From NCBI RefSeq assembly GCF_964204645.1, contig NC_134028.1, positions 8,721,001 to 8,785,000 of the forward strand: a DNA stretch of 64,000 bases. The letters run 5' to 3'. Position 1 is the stretch's first letter, and every line of letters starts with the position of its first letter. The notes under the pieces are model-generated. The model did no database searches and was not told the DNA's origin. It saw nothing but the letters and a program-made list of their open reading frames with translations. Position numbers and translations under genes: made by a program. Source of the DNA: Tubulanus polymorphus (lineage: Eukaryota; Nemertea; Palaeonemertea; Tubulaniformes; Tubulanidae). This document shows positions 33,433 to 46,100 of this stretch, one piece after another.

Positions 33433-35152
33433 AATGAACCGCGCGGTGAGCGTTGAAACGAAGGACTCCGAAGAAGTTGAATTAACCGAAATAATAGAAT
33501 TACCGATTTTCTTACATTAGAGACTACTATACGTAACAAACAACACTTAACAGCTACGGAACCGGAGCCATGGCTTGAACCTGATATCGACATTATATAT
33601 AGATGAATTTTAATATTATTAGTTCTGTTATTTATATTATTATTTTCATTATTGTTACATGAATCGGCGTGAAACACCGGTTTATGATTAGTATTTGTTG
33701 TTTATTGTTTGGTGTAAAATATTGAGACTGTTTTACCGTATTGTAGGCGACGAAACCAATTCAGTAGTCATCATTTTTTATCGACGACCACGTGTGGTGT
33801 TTATTATCTCTTGATCCGGTTCGTTTTTGGCCGTTGAAATTAATCCGAAATTTCTCGAGAGAAATCTGGATTAGAAATCATATATTCTGCATCATATATT
33901 TAAGAAGTGGAATGTAAATGATAATTTAAGATTACCGTAGGTCAGAAGTCTGGCCTAAACTTGCTGGTAAAAGCTGGTTAGCCCGCAATGAGTAAAACCC
34001 GGTGGGCTATTGCGTCCACCTTTTCAGCGTCTATTCGTCGGACAGAATCGAGTTGCTTTGCGAAGTTTTCAACGTGCTTTGATTTGGGGTATGTATATAT
34101 CTGCATTCACTATGATGTTTCAGCGGCCCAAAAATCGTGGCCCGATTAAAATCAAGATGGCCATTTTTGTGCGACAAGTTGAAAAGAAGTTATTTATGTG
34201 TCTGAATTTTTGGGCTTCTAGCGTCTTGGTTTGTCATATGACATTGAAATTTAAGGTGGGTAGAACTTCGGCAAGAGATCTTTAACAGGTATCAGACACA
34301 AGTTTTTGGGTCAGTCAATTGTTGCGCAGGCAGTGGCCATCTTTGTTGCGTCAGTTCTCATTCATATCCGGAGAATGAAAATGATGAGTTTCAACTTTTT
34401 TGGTTGTCGGCAATTGTTAGGTGCTGTCGTAGGACATTTTACATGGAAGTGGGATTGTCCAGTTTATTGTTCTCTTATTGTTAAATACACTATCGAAATA
34501 CACTGTTGATAGGCCTATTTCAATTCATATCGGCACCTATGCCTATTTACAAAACACAATCCGGAGCTAAGTTGTAGATCATGCCATATTCTAATGATTG
34601 TAGTTATATCCGAGGTCATTGGTTTATTCTTACCGGTACGTTCACCAGTGGTGTTGAATGGTGAAATATACGGTATTTCCATCTATATTGGGACCTTTGG
34701 ATATTTTTCAACTACATGTACATTCAATTGCAAAGTGTAGCTTTTATGACATGTTTTATGATTGAGTCGAGTGTCAAATCTTTATTTGTTCACTAGGGGG
34801 CGTTGAATATTGAACTCGTCAGATTGTTGAGCATTTTAAATCACCGAGTGGGCATGGCATTCCCAGACCTCTAGTTTTGTATATTTGCCAAAGTTATGTC
34901 AGTATAGCTTAAAGAATAATGTGAAAAATTTTAATATCCCGGTACAAAGTTGAATTTTGTAGCGCGTGTGCTTCCGACTAAACTGTGGAAAACTGTATAA
35001 TGTTTGGAGTATTAGGTGACTGACTTTTCGTTTCGACTTTTCGATTCCGGCATGGTATACGAATCAAGTCTCTGAGAGCACTATGGGTATTTGATGAATT
35101 CTCATTATGATGCTCTTCCGATTGAACTACAGTAGAGTAGGATCACACAAGG

Positions 35153-35258
35153 CCTGGTTCCACAGTTTTGAGTAAAGAGTTAACTCTTGAGTTAAAATCA
35201 GTTCAATGTTTTACTCATGGAGTCAAGTTCAACTCAGAACTGTGGAACTCGATCCAGG
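35153..35258. mobile_element. Foldback element, 106 bp
   Basis: The left end CCTGGTTCCACAGTTTTGAGT and the right end ACTCAGAACTGTGGAACTCG plus ATCCAGG are near-perfect reverse complements. The whole element can fold into one hairpin. Its termini resemble those at 36401-36545 and 58073-58201. Confidence 0.65.
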
Positions 35259-36400
35259 TTTTTATCGGTGTCGGCCAATTCTGGAAAACTCTTCTGTCGC
35301 GGAGTAACCAGAATTCTTTATACCCCGTTATTAGATTAGCTTGATAAAACCTGCCGGTAGAGCATATTATGTAATTTCTATTGCGCAATACCACGTCAGT
35401 CGAAGTCCGCCAGAATTAGATGCTGCAATCAGTGATAACCTTTCAGAAAAAAGTTGCTCGTTGATAACCTGTATGAAAGCATCTCTTCAGTTTTTTTTTA
35501 GTGAATAATGCATACGTGTACTACATGCAAAATGTGTGAATTTTGCATTTAAATCTAAAGCGTGTGTATGTATATGGTATGTGTATGTATTCGTGTCGAA
35601 TAATTTGTTGATTTATATAAATTAATGACTCAAGAAAATAAATTAAAAACATTTTATAAAAAGTTAGATTCGAATTCGATCGTTGTTGGTTTACCTTTGT
35701 CAGCGATATGAAGTTGGCATTGAGCCAATTTCATGTAAAATCGCGGTACGTTTCTTTATGTGAGCATTTGTTTCATTGGTTCTCGGGTAAAACGACGTAT
35801 AATCGATGCGCTTGAAGACATGACGAACCTCCGTCGATGTACATGGTCAACTTTGTTAAAATTCTACGATAAACTGTTTTTGGCGGGAAAATTCTTAGCT
35901 CTCGCGTATAAAATTGCAATGACTTCGATTGGGGGGCGTTGTCTCTACGAGCGAATGTGATTGGCTGTTTTTGGGATATACGGGGAATTCCGGCGCTACT
36001 AAAATAATTATGGGAAAGCCATAGAATGGCGAACGTTTCATTGGACTAGGTGTCGTATTACGTGCAAATTTAAAATGCCCATTGCTGATGAGAATGTAAT
36101 TATTATTATAGGTATTGTTTCATTTTAATACCCGGTGATTGATTTGATTGACACTGAAGTGCAAGCGAACATTCACTTACACAAGGCCTCCACACGTGCG
36201 CGCGGAGTGCCTGTTGCATACACAAACACACGCTCGTACAGTCTGCTTGCTGGCGCGATTGACATTTCATCAACAGAAGATGAGCGCTATGTTTGCTGTT
36301 TGATATAATTTATAATAAATTGTAATTTCTTGTGACCTGAAAATATTAAGCAGCAAACTACAAGTATAGGTCGAGGTCTGAATATTGTAGTAGTAAATTC

Positions 36401-36545
36401 CAGGGACCGGTTGCATAGTCATGGCTTAGACTTAAGACCAGTCTAAAACCAACTTAGTTCTATAGCCAATCTAACAACTTAAGACCAGTCTTAAGATTTA
36501 AGACCACTTTTGGACTTAAGTCACGACTGTGCAACTGGGCCCAGG
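36401..36545. mobile_element. Foldback element, about 145 bp
   Basis: The left end CAGGGACCGGTTGCATAGTC and the right end GACTGTGCAACTGGGCCCAG are reverse complements with few mismatches. Internal AAGACCAGTCTTA-type palindromes extend the hairpin. Confidence 0.65.
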
Positions 36546-37796
36546 ATTTAAAACGATCTAATACGCCGATTTCTTACTGCGCCGGTTTAGATTCCGCGGC
36601 CATACATTGGAAGAGGTTTCCAAGACTAAATATTCAGCCACCCTCTGATATGTGATGTCATATGAATTTTATTTGAATATTTTTTCATATTGTGAAAAAT
36701 ATTTCTTTGAAAATATAAAATAGTTTCCCTGCCGCGCCTACCTGTACCCTACGAAATGTATATTTTTGGTCTTATTTGACTAAAAAATAATTCTTTGAGA
36801 AAGATGAAATACAAGATAGAACTTTGAAGTCACGAATTTAAAAGATTTTTCAAGCAATGCCCTTACCCCAAACAACCTCTAGCTTTCAAGGTAAACCACA
36901 CGTTGCCCATGGGCAATTAATTTTTTTCTTTGCGTCAAATTGCCATTTCGACATTATCCATTTGACGTTACAGTCTCCTTTAACTCGGACCTAGATTCGG
37001 CGCTTACGAAGTACTGTACTTCGCTGATGCCGAATTAACCAAAATACAACGCTTACACGGCCAGTTACGTTCACGCTACGAGTCGGCAATTCGGCACTTA
37101 GTAAGCCCAGTATAGTAGTATGGTCACCCGGTGTGGTACTACGAGGATGTAGCGCCGAATCTGCGTTCACACTACAAGCAAGCCCGTAGTACTTGATTCG
37201 AGGGAAAATTGTAGGAAAAGAAACTAAATCTTCACCCCAAATATCTTATTTTCAAGGATATTCTATAGCAGTACTCCCAGGACCAGACTTTGGAGAGAGC
37301 ACCTTCGAAATGTTTCCCTTTCACGAAAATCGAGGTCCGAAGACATTGCTGGCTACAGGCGGCCTGTTGATATTCGTAAGGCAATATGTATATATTCTGT
37401 CGGTTAATTTTCGAGTAAAATAGATTCTTATTTGGCTGGTTGTCGGTTTTATGACCGTTGTCAATTTACTTCCGCAAATCCGAAACGGCGGCTTTGTGAG
37501 AGTTTATTCTGGATGTAATCGCCCAGTACCGGGACCACCTAACGCAAAACGTAGGGCCTTTGGGACTAATGGAATGCCAATGTTCTGGTCCTTTTGATGA
37601 CCGTTTATAATGTATCTAAACTAATGATTGAATCCATTCAGGACGACTGAGGATGACCGAGGACGTCTTGCCACCATCATACCGATAAGGCTTTAGGCGA
37701 GCGAGTTGAAAAATTGACAATGGGAACCCTTGCTGTGATTAGAACGCCTGTCAGAATAGTACATAAATATAAATATATAGATTGTGAAATAGCTAC

Positions 37797-38198
37797 CTAT
37801 GTTAATACTGTATCATATTTATTGACGAAAGTCCGGTTCGGGCATTTCCGTAACGCTTCGTCATTCAGCGGACAGGACTTGTACACAGTTACAGCAATAC
37901 TAACACCGGTAGCATTATCAGTAATTTCCTTCCTAGCAGTTCCCGGAATAGAACTTGTCCAACCCGGATTAGCCATTTCGAAAATCACGTAAAGCATGCA
38001 TAGTTCGATGTTCGTCTCGATCGCTATTATGAAAACGTAGATGAGTATTTGACCGCATGCTAGCTCCCAGATCAGCTCGAAAACATCGTCGAATTTCGGT
38101 AGAACGCGCTCGTGTTCGACCATCGGTTCTCGATCAGCGGTACCTGTATCGGCGATATCTGCCGAAATTGCTCGGTTGTTCTAACCAGTGATGTTCAT
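37797..38198 (-). pseudogene. Duplicated, disabled first exon of the SLC22-like gene
   Basis: Closely matches exon 1 of the intact transporter (46667-46263), including CGQILIYVFIIAIETNI, VIFEMANPGWT and CPNRTFVNKYDTVLT. It carries two nonsense changes: codon 6 is TAG (MNITG then stop) and the last exon codon GAG is TAG. Homology runs about 30-40 bases into the intron beyond the donor, so this is a DNA duplication, not a retrocopy. No later SLC22 exon is found nearby. The copy sits about 2 kb downstream of the intact gene's stop codon on the same strand. Confidence 0.85.
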
Positions 38199-38261
38199 TG
38201 TCGCCCTGATATAAGTCACATATTTCATGTAATATAACTTATGACTATAGTGTCAATATGT

Positions 38262-38308
38262 GCTTTAAAGATTTGAAAAATAAAGTGTTCAAATCAAATC
38301 AAATCAAA
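38262..38308 (+). mobile_element. LINE 3' end with TCAAA tail
   Basis: Plus-strand GAAAAATAAAGTG is followed by four tandem TCAAA units at 38289-38308, a LINE-type 3' terminus. The body upstream, next to the duplicated SLC22 exon, is too short or decayed to classify. Confidence 0.5.
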
Positions 38309-38441
38309 GTCGTAATCAACCCTTAAATTTGTATGTGGCCTACGTAAATAACCTGTCCCATCTCACAACTTGGTGATCATTTTATTATTGCATATTATTG
38401 TTTTTTCCTTACTTTAATGGCCATTTTTCCTCCTATGCTTA

Positions 38442-38842
38442 GGCTGGATGACTACGTAAATCACTGGCCGACTGGATGGCTGGATGACTGTATGATTGGT
38501 TTAATAGGTAAAATGGTGATGGTTGAAATGGTGGATTATGGGTGATTATGGTGACGTAGGAGATGATGGCAGAGATGGTGGTGATGGTGATGGAATTGAT
38601 AGTCATGAGAAATGAGATGGTGCAGATAGGGATGAAAGTCACGAAGGTGGTGATTGTGATGATAGAAATGAAGGTAGAGAAGGGGATGTGATGGGGGTGA
38701 TGGTGACGGTGTTGATGATGGTAGAGATAGTGATGCTAGGGAAGGAGATAGTGGTGATGTTGGTGATGGCGGTGGTAATGCTGGAGGTGATGGTGTAATG
38801 TGAGCGATGATGGTGATGGTGACGATGCTGGAGGTGACTTCA
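38442..38842. repeat. Degenerate GATGGTGGT minisatellite
   Basis: About 400 bases of imperfect 6-9-base units built on GATGGT and GATGAT. Frames inside are low complexity. Confidence 0.75.
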
Positions 38843-39336
38843 TGTTAATTTTTAGCGACACTAATTTTCTGTTGCTAGAGAATCTGGGATCTGAGAACTT
38901 TATCTGCAAGGAAAACCTCGCAATTTTGGCACCTCGCTAACAGCGCCCCTAGTGTTAACTATAAGGAAGATTTGAATTAGAATAACTATTTTTAAACTGT
39001 AACCTATTATCAACAGAAAATCATGCAGAACATACTTGTTTTTTCATAAGCAAATATTGCATGTGAAGTGTCGAAATTTGGAAAAACCTTGGGGTAATGA
39101 AACGCCGTTTTTTCTCAAAATAGGTTCATTTTTCTCGGTTCTTCCGCGTTGAATATTTCCTGCGAGCGAAACTAAGGGTTGGTAAAATACAAGTTTATAA
39201 ATGTTGTTCTTCGTTATATTTCCGATATTCTCACCCGTACCCGTCCCACTTCTTCTGTCTGTGTTGTTTCCCATCGTTTTTATCACATTCCTTACATAAA
39301 TATGAGACACCGGGAAGATTTACATGTATATCATGG

Positions 39337-39490
39337 GTCGCGCCTTTCGGCATTGTCGAGGCGCGCGCGGGACGCACGGTCACCGGCGAATCTCGTGGCC
39401 CTCCCCCGACCCGTCTTGAAACACGGACCAAGGAGTTTAACATGTGCGCGAGTCGTAGAGTCCTACGAAACTCGCCGGAGGTGAGTGTAG
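39337..39490 (+). rRNA. 28S rRNA gene fragment (pseudogene)
   Basis: The stretch contains CCCGACCCGTCTTGAAACAC, GGACCAAGGAGTTTAACATG, TGCGCGAGTCG and TACGAAACT in the order of the conserved large-subunit rRNA region just after the D2 expansion segment. Upstream GGTCGCGCCTTTCGGCA and GTCGAGG fit the end of D2. About 150 bases are recognisable, with substitutions in normally invariant positions, and homology stops on both sides. It is therefore a dispersed rDNA fragment, not a working gene. Open frames across it are meaningless. Confidence 0.8.
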
Positions 39491-40146
39491 CACTGTAGGG
39501 CTAGACCTACACTTTTTGGGGCAAGTTTATCATTCGTAAAATATCTTTCATGCAAATCCTAAACTTGTTGGACGAGTCAATATTCTACATCAATTACACA
39601 TACATGTACACGTATCAAGAAAATCAATCAAATCGATTTCAGAAGAGTCCAGAACAACTTCATTCCGTCTCCGGGTCGACGAACAGACGAAAAGCGAAAG
39701 CAAGAACTTGAAGCGGGCTATCGCGTTCAAGACATCGTGTACATACACATACATAGATTTATTATACTGTGTCATATTTACGTGGATGAATTAATTCATC
39801 ATATAAAAAATATAAATTGCTTACTGAACAATACATTAGTTCGAAAATAATGGCCTCTATCCTCGCGTATACGCGAGTCTAACTTATTGAGCATGTTTAC
39901 AAAGAAGATATTTATGGGACGTACATCTGACATAATGACGTGGGTAATATTCAAATTATTAGTCATGGTCGTAATTAGTGACATTGATATGAACCTATTT
40001 TGGATTTACAAAATATATATTTCCATTAAAAGCAATTCATGCGTCAGGAGGAATGGGTTCGGGGGTGTATTTTGAAATGAGTATTCATTTTATTGCGAAA
40101 GATCTATAAATGCATTGAAAAGCAGGAAGCTTTATATGGTACACAT
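39491..40146. other. Gene-free 3' flank of the SLC22-like gene
   Basis: AT-rich sequence downstream of the SLC22-like stop codon. No exon is supported. Confidence 0.35.
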
Positions 40147-43100
40147 TTAAACAGTGGTTACTTTGGGCCCATGCAAAAGCATATTCTTCCCGTCACCCGA
40201 AGTTGGTGATCTTTCTTCGACATTCTGTTCTTTCACGTCATCTGTAACGTTCATAGTTTTTTTCCAGCGACAACACCTTTTGTAACAATTCAGTTTTCCG
40301 GGTGGCAGCGCTTCGGGCATCGGCTTTCCGAGCGTTTCGGGGAGGAAAGCGAAAACTAGAAATCCCGATATGATCGCTAAACATCCGAGTATTATGTAAG
40401 GAGTTATCCTCTGAAAAAGAAGATTGTGAAAATTGAAGGCTCGTCGGTCAGGTAAGAGTGCGGTTTCATTTAACGTTTGACCTTGCAAGGGAGATTATAG
40501 CCTCAACGACCACTTCGAATACAGTGCGGAATTTGGAGGATAGGTATTTTTAGTTTTCAGTATGTTTGGTATGGGGAACGGTTTTTTCCAACTACCATAA
40601 CCAGGCATTAAAAAACGAAATGGTGGCTTTTTTGAACAGCAGAAAAATAGGGTTTAAAATCTAGAGGACCCAGAGGGTTAGGGTTTAGAGGGTCCAGAAG
40701 GTTAGGGTCACGGTCAGGTCATGCATACATGGTTATGCATTAATGGCTAGGCAATGGGAACTAGAAAATTAGAAGCTGGCATCTGGCCTCGCTTGCTCCA
40801 GTAGTTAGAGCGCGGCACTAGCACTACAGTGCTTTTTGAGTCGAATCTTAATTTGCGTCGTTAATACTTAGAATCGTCCAAGTACAGAAGCGAATGTGCA
40901 TGCGCACTGAGGCACCTGGAATTGGGAGTTAGAAATAGCCGTCTGGTATAATGTAGCTCCTTGAACTTGTATAGCAATAACCCAATCACCTTATCTTAAT
41001 CATTTATTCAAAATGTCAGACACTGTAGTCAAATTTGGAATACTTGCCAGTGTTTTTAGTTGAGGTGCTATCATGGCACCAACCCTTGCCGCCATGTTAC
41101 CGGCGCTAGTTCCAATATTTCTGATAAAAAAATACAACAAAAATATCGGTAAGAAGAAAAGACATAACCATTAACAGACGATATCCAGGGATGCCAAATC
41201 TGGGAGGTGTTACGCAACGGAATACCAGTGAAAAATTCCAAATTTCAATCTGTAATCGAGGTAAACTACACTGTATACATATCAAACTAATCAATACCAA
41301 CAGAAAAATGAATACAGATACATAAAATCAGATGGCAGATCTAGAGAGATATAGAAGAGAAGAATGGATACCTCATCAGTGTCGGGTACATTTCAACAGT
41401 CATCACGTGATTACAGCTCCACGTACCAGCATTAGCGGATAAACCGGCTAACGCAAATGCTGTGACCAGATAACTGTACTGCCTCAGTATCCCGACAAGA
41501 TCTAATATCATTATAATTATCATACACAATCCTGCAACTGAGACGTACAACAAGAAGCTCCTTTTTCTGCCCAATCTGAAATCGATACGAAAATCAAAAA
41601 TAACGAGCTTCGCCAATACTGTACGGGGTTAGAAGATACAGTCTATCCTCGTTAGTACGATGTCCATGGGAAAATTAAGAATCATCGCACTAACCGAATT
41701 TCGTATTAACCAGTAAAAAACAATATCACATACTAACATATTAACTTTAACTTATTTACCCCATGGAGAAGTTTATCGCACGTGTGGTCAGCGCCACCAC
41801 ACAATTGATAGCCCGGACAGTGCATGAATAATGCGTTCAATACAAGTTAAGAAAAGTGGGAACTCATCATGGACCATCGCACTAAGCATGTTTGTTTACT
41901 ATAGGAATGAATAGGAGATCGTTAATTTTACATCGTGTTACCGGGAATTTCGTATTATCGTGATCGAAGTTAGCAAAAATTTCTAAGAAAAATATGCTAT
42001 ATAAGAAAGGCAGGGAATTATTAAATTCATCGAATTACTGAGGTTTTCGTTGTAAGCCGAATCGTACCAACGAGGTTCGACTGTAGTAACACATCACCAC
42101 GCTAGTTCAAAAATGAAATATAGCCGCAAGGCAGCGATAATGGTTTTCCTGCGTTACCGAGCCATGTCGCCTGATATCATTTTCGAAAATCATTCCATAA
42201 TGCATTTTCATATGTTGTATGAAAATGCATTATCAAAGCGGATAATATGGCCTTTTATAAACTATAGGAGGAGATCTCGTTGAAAAAAGAATTCTTTGTA
42301 GGCATGACTGAGGGAGGGTGGATTAGCGGGAAAATGAAAACTAACAGGGTGCGTATTGGGTAAGGGTAAGATATATTCTAAGCACTGAAAGAAGAAAGAC
42401 TATTATATATACAAGCATTTAATGAATTTAACGATTCGATATAAGAGCCGGTTAAAATGAATGCATGTACATTACAAGCATAACTGATGTATCCGAAGTG
42501 TAGAAAATAATAAATAATTCCACAATCGATGATAGACAGCGAAACTGTCAGAAAAAAATGTTGTCAATTCTAAGATTGTTTTTTAATCGATTTCAAAATG
42601 CTGAAATATGAATAAACATCACTTGCCTATTTATGAGGAATATGACACTGGATCTGACCAACAGTTGAGCTACGCCGGATATGACAAGATTCATATAAAC
42701 AGTTGTTCCACTAAATTCACTCATTTTGATATTCAACACGTATGAAAAACACGAAGCAGTCGCCCTAAAAAGAATCGCATAACACAAAAGATATAATCTT
42801 TCTGAAGCTAAGAAAGATTTTTAGAAAGATACCGTGTTAAGAATTATGAAATATATATCTAATATCGTATCTAATAACGCAATAATTTTTAAATTCACAA
42901 TGATTGTAATAGTTATTTTGAAACGCCAATGTCGATGGCGTGGTGCACATCGACTCACACAGAACCCCTTATATAACGCATAATATAGTTATCAATGTAT
43001 ATAAACATTATTGTACGGTTTTTACGGCGTCAAAAATGTTTCGATGGTTTGTTATAGTTAAAAAAGGAATTTTTTGTTCCCTCGAAAGATTACTCAAGTA

Positions 43101-46100
43101 CTTCTCGCTTGGAAAGGCGAACAAATATATTGACTTTAAAAACTCAAATATATATGTATCGGTATGTATATGTACGTATGTATCAAATTAAAACAATGCA
43201 CAGTATATACATATCCAGGCAACTGATGAGTTTGAATGGAATTTCCTTTTTGGAAAAGCCAACGTCGAAAAACCCAACTGCGAACTCCGCCTTACTCATA
43301 GCGGTGGAGCCGCAAACATTTCATCATATAACCGAATTGTAATCGGGGAGTTTGAGAGCCAACCGGAAATGAAATTCAAGAAAAATCCTTGAGTGATTTT
43401 TTGAATTTAACAACCAAGGTATATGGAGGTACCATACCATTCTTCTGTTCTGATCTATCGAATAACAGTTCCTCAACCCGATCAGCAAATCAATTATTAT
43501 ACGTACCATACTAAAAGTAATATCAAAGTCCTCACTGCTATTTTTGGAGTGCGGAATAGATCAATGTATGTATACCCTTGCCGCATTTTGCTGTCCACGT
43601 CGTCTTGCTTTTTGATATCTTTAAGAAACGACAGATCTTCCGGCACTGGTTTACAGTTTTGTTTAGCTAATCTTCTAATGCATGTTTCGGCCTGGTTGAA
43701 TTTGCCTTTCTGAACGAGCCAGCGCACACTCTCGGGCATCAAACTATTTTTTTGTAGGAATTGAAAAATACGCACCTTGATAATTGCACAACTCGATTTT
43801 AGATTTTAGGCAAATCGTTCATCACTTCCACGAGGATCTGTGCAATTTCATATAGACATACAACTCTAAACGATTTGAACGATTAACTAAACGTGGTCTG
43901 ACATTCGAAATTAACTTAATAATCAAACATAATCCTAAATCTTGGAAACATTAAACCACGAAATAATACACGAATTGTTACTGAAGCTAACATTGATACT
44001 ATTCCTAAAGATATAACGAATTTTCGAGCAATCTAAGGAAGTCTGATTATGACAACTTACAAAAATACGAATGGATAGAAAATAATGCCGAACGAACCAG
44101 TGACGAATGTTAGATATCTCCAGTTCTCTCGACATAGATACGCAAACAGGGCCAGCAACATCGGGGCTATATGCCAGCCGATCCGGTATGAGACCAGCGT
44201 ACGCCATTTTGGTCCTAGCTGCTCCATCGGTAAAACGCACGTCACACTAACCAGAGCCCCTGAAACGGTTGGTAGACATAAGAGCCCGAGGAAGTAAACC
44301 ATTAATTACCGTGATAGTCGAGGATAGGACATCCAAAAACATGATTTAGTTTTTTGTCTGTTATATAGACATGATGTATGTATGAGCAACTGGCCCAAAT
44401 CGATTCATACTATATAGCCGTAGGTTATGTTCTATAGAACTAGATAGACGCACATAGAATATTAAATAGTAGAAGCAAATATTTATCAATCCTTCTATCC
44501 TTCGATCTTCAAAATAAGTAATGAAATTGAAAGACATCTCTGATGGATGCAGAAGGACTCTACGTCAAAAGTGTCACTAATAATCACATGGGTCTAGTTT
44601 CAATACGACCGGCGGCGTGAAAAAATGATAAAACCTTCATGAGTTACCCAGAAGTGGTTAACCATGGTTAGCATTCAAAGGTCAATCTTTTCGAATAGAC
44701 TTTTATCGAAAACATGTTTATCGAATATTGAAGTGTTTTTGTTGCGTCATTGATACAAAGATTAGTTATCAGCCAAACAAACAAATTCCCAAAACGTTTT
44801 ATTCATGCAGTAAAAATTGCGATTATTTGCATTATTCAGTTCTATTCAAGTACAACTAGAATACGCAAACATCTAGAATTGGGTATGGAGAGAGGAACCT
44901 CTCAAGTCGGGTCAAGTTTGTGGTATACATTCAAAGTACTTGTATATCTATATTAGCATATAAACGTTCTTCCTTGAATGAAATAAAACAATCGCAGACG
45001 CAAGAGACAGCTCGCTGGTAAATATGCAGCCAGAATAATTTAGATGATTTAGTAATGTAAATAAATTGGAATAAAAATGCAATTTTTGGCCATGTAAAAG
45101 TGTATTATAGAATCGGTCCAGTCAGACCTGGAAATTCTACGGGTTCATCAAAAAACGGGAAAATAAGAGGCGAAAAGTTGTTAACCGATACGGCTATGGA
45201 TAACTGGCATTTAATGGAGACTAGTTTCCGGAATGAGGGTTATCTTATGTTAGTTTAATTTGACTGACCTACGCATACACCGACTAATACCCGCAACGCG
45301 GCGTAAATCTGCCAATAGCCAGTGAAACCGAGACAAGTCTGCAAAATCATCATAGCCAACCACACAACCAGTATAGGAATCCTACGCCCGATTCTATCGG
45401 ACACCTGTCCAGCTATCAAAGCACCGACTAGTTGAGCAGCAAAAAACATCGTTGCGATCATTTTACTGATGTACGCTCTGTCACACACTAGATCCCACTG
45501 AAATATAATACAACTTCGTACAGCAAGCCCGTAGCATTGTTGTTTTAGAATGTTTAACTAGATTTTAAATGCGTGTGTTGTTTGTAGGACTATTTCAAAT
45601 CATAGGATTATTTTGGATGTTATCCCGGTTACCGGCACAGGGCGGAATCTAGGAAATTTAGAGGCAAGGGTCCAGAAACAGAGAAAATACATTTTCAGAT
45701 AAAGCAGCTATCCGGCTATACTATAGCGGGGTGCCAACCGTCGTGACGATAAGGGCAACATCAGTGGGAAGGCAGGGGTCCGGACCCCGGGGCCACCCCC
45801 TGAATCCGTACTAACGGTAACAATCACAAAATGTAGAGCCCACTAACCAGAATTGTCACGTGCGGAGCGAGCGTGCTGAAAACAGCCTCTGATGGGAACT
45901 AAAGCCGACCTACGCCCGCCTTAACGCTACCTTGGCCTTGCGACTGCCAGCGACGGGTTGCGACTGCCAGCGACGCCAGTCGCAGTGAGTCGCACATGTT
46001 CTACTTTCTGCGACGCGACGCGACCGTCGCAACCGATCTACGCGCTCTTGCGACTGGGAGCAAGTAGTCGCACACAGTCGCTGACAATCGCGTCGCAACC

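Larger units (their letters stand above)
33433..37796. other. Gene-poor interval downstream of GID4
   Basis: No supported gene. It holds the GID4 3' UTR and two foldback elements (35153-35258 and 36401-36545). Around 36990-37230 several GCCGAAT motifs recur along with a CGAAGTACTGTACTTCG palindrome. Open frames at 34010-34509 and elsewhere have no motif. Confidence 0.4.

Noticed and set aside
37797-38198. Retrocopy of SLC22 exon 1
   Set aside because: Homology continues into the intron past the donor, so it is a DNA-level duplication rather than a processed copy.
38442-38842. CRISPR-like or regulatory array
   Set aside because: Units are short, degenerate and contiguous with no spacers; this is a minisatellite in a eukaryotic genome.
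39179-39484. Arg-rich open frames at the 28S fragment
   Set aside because: The sequence is rRNA-derived, so the translations have no meaning.
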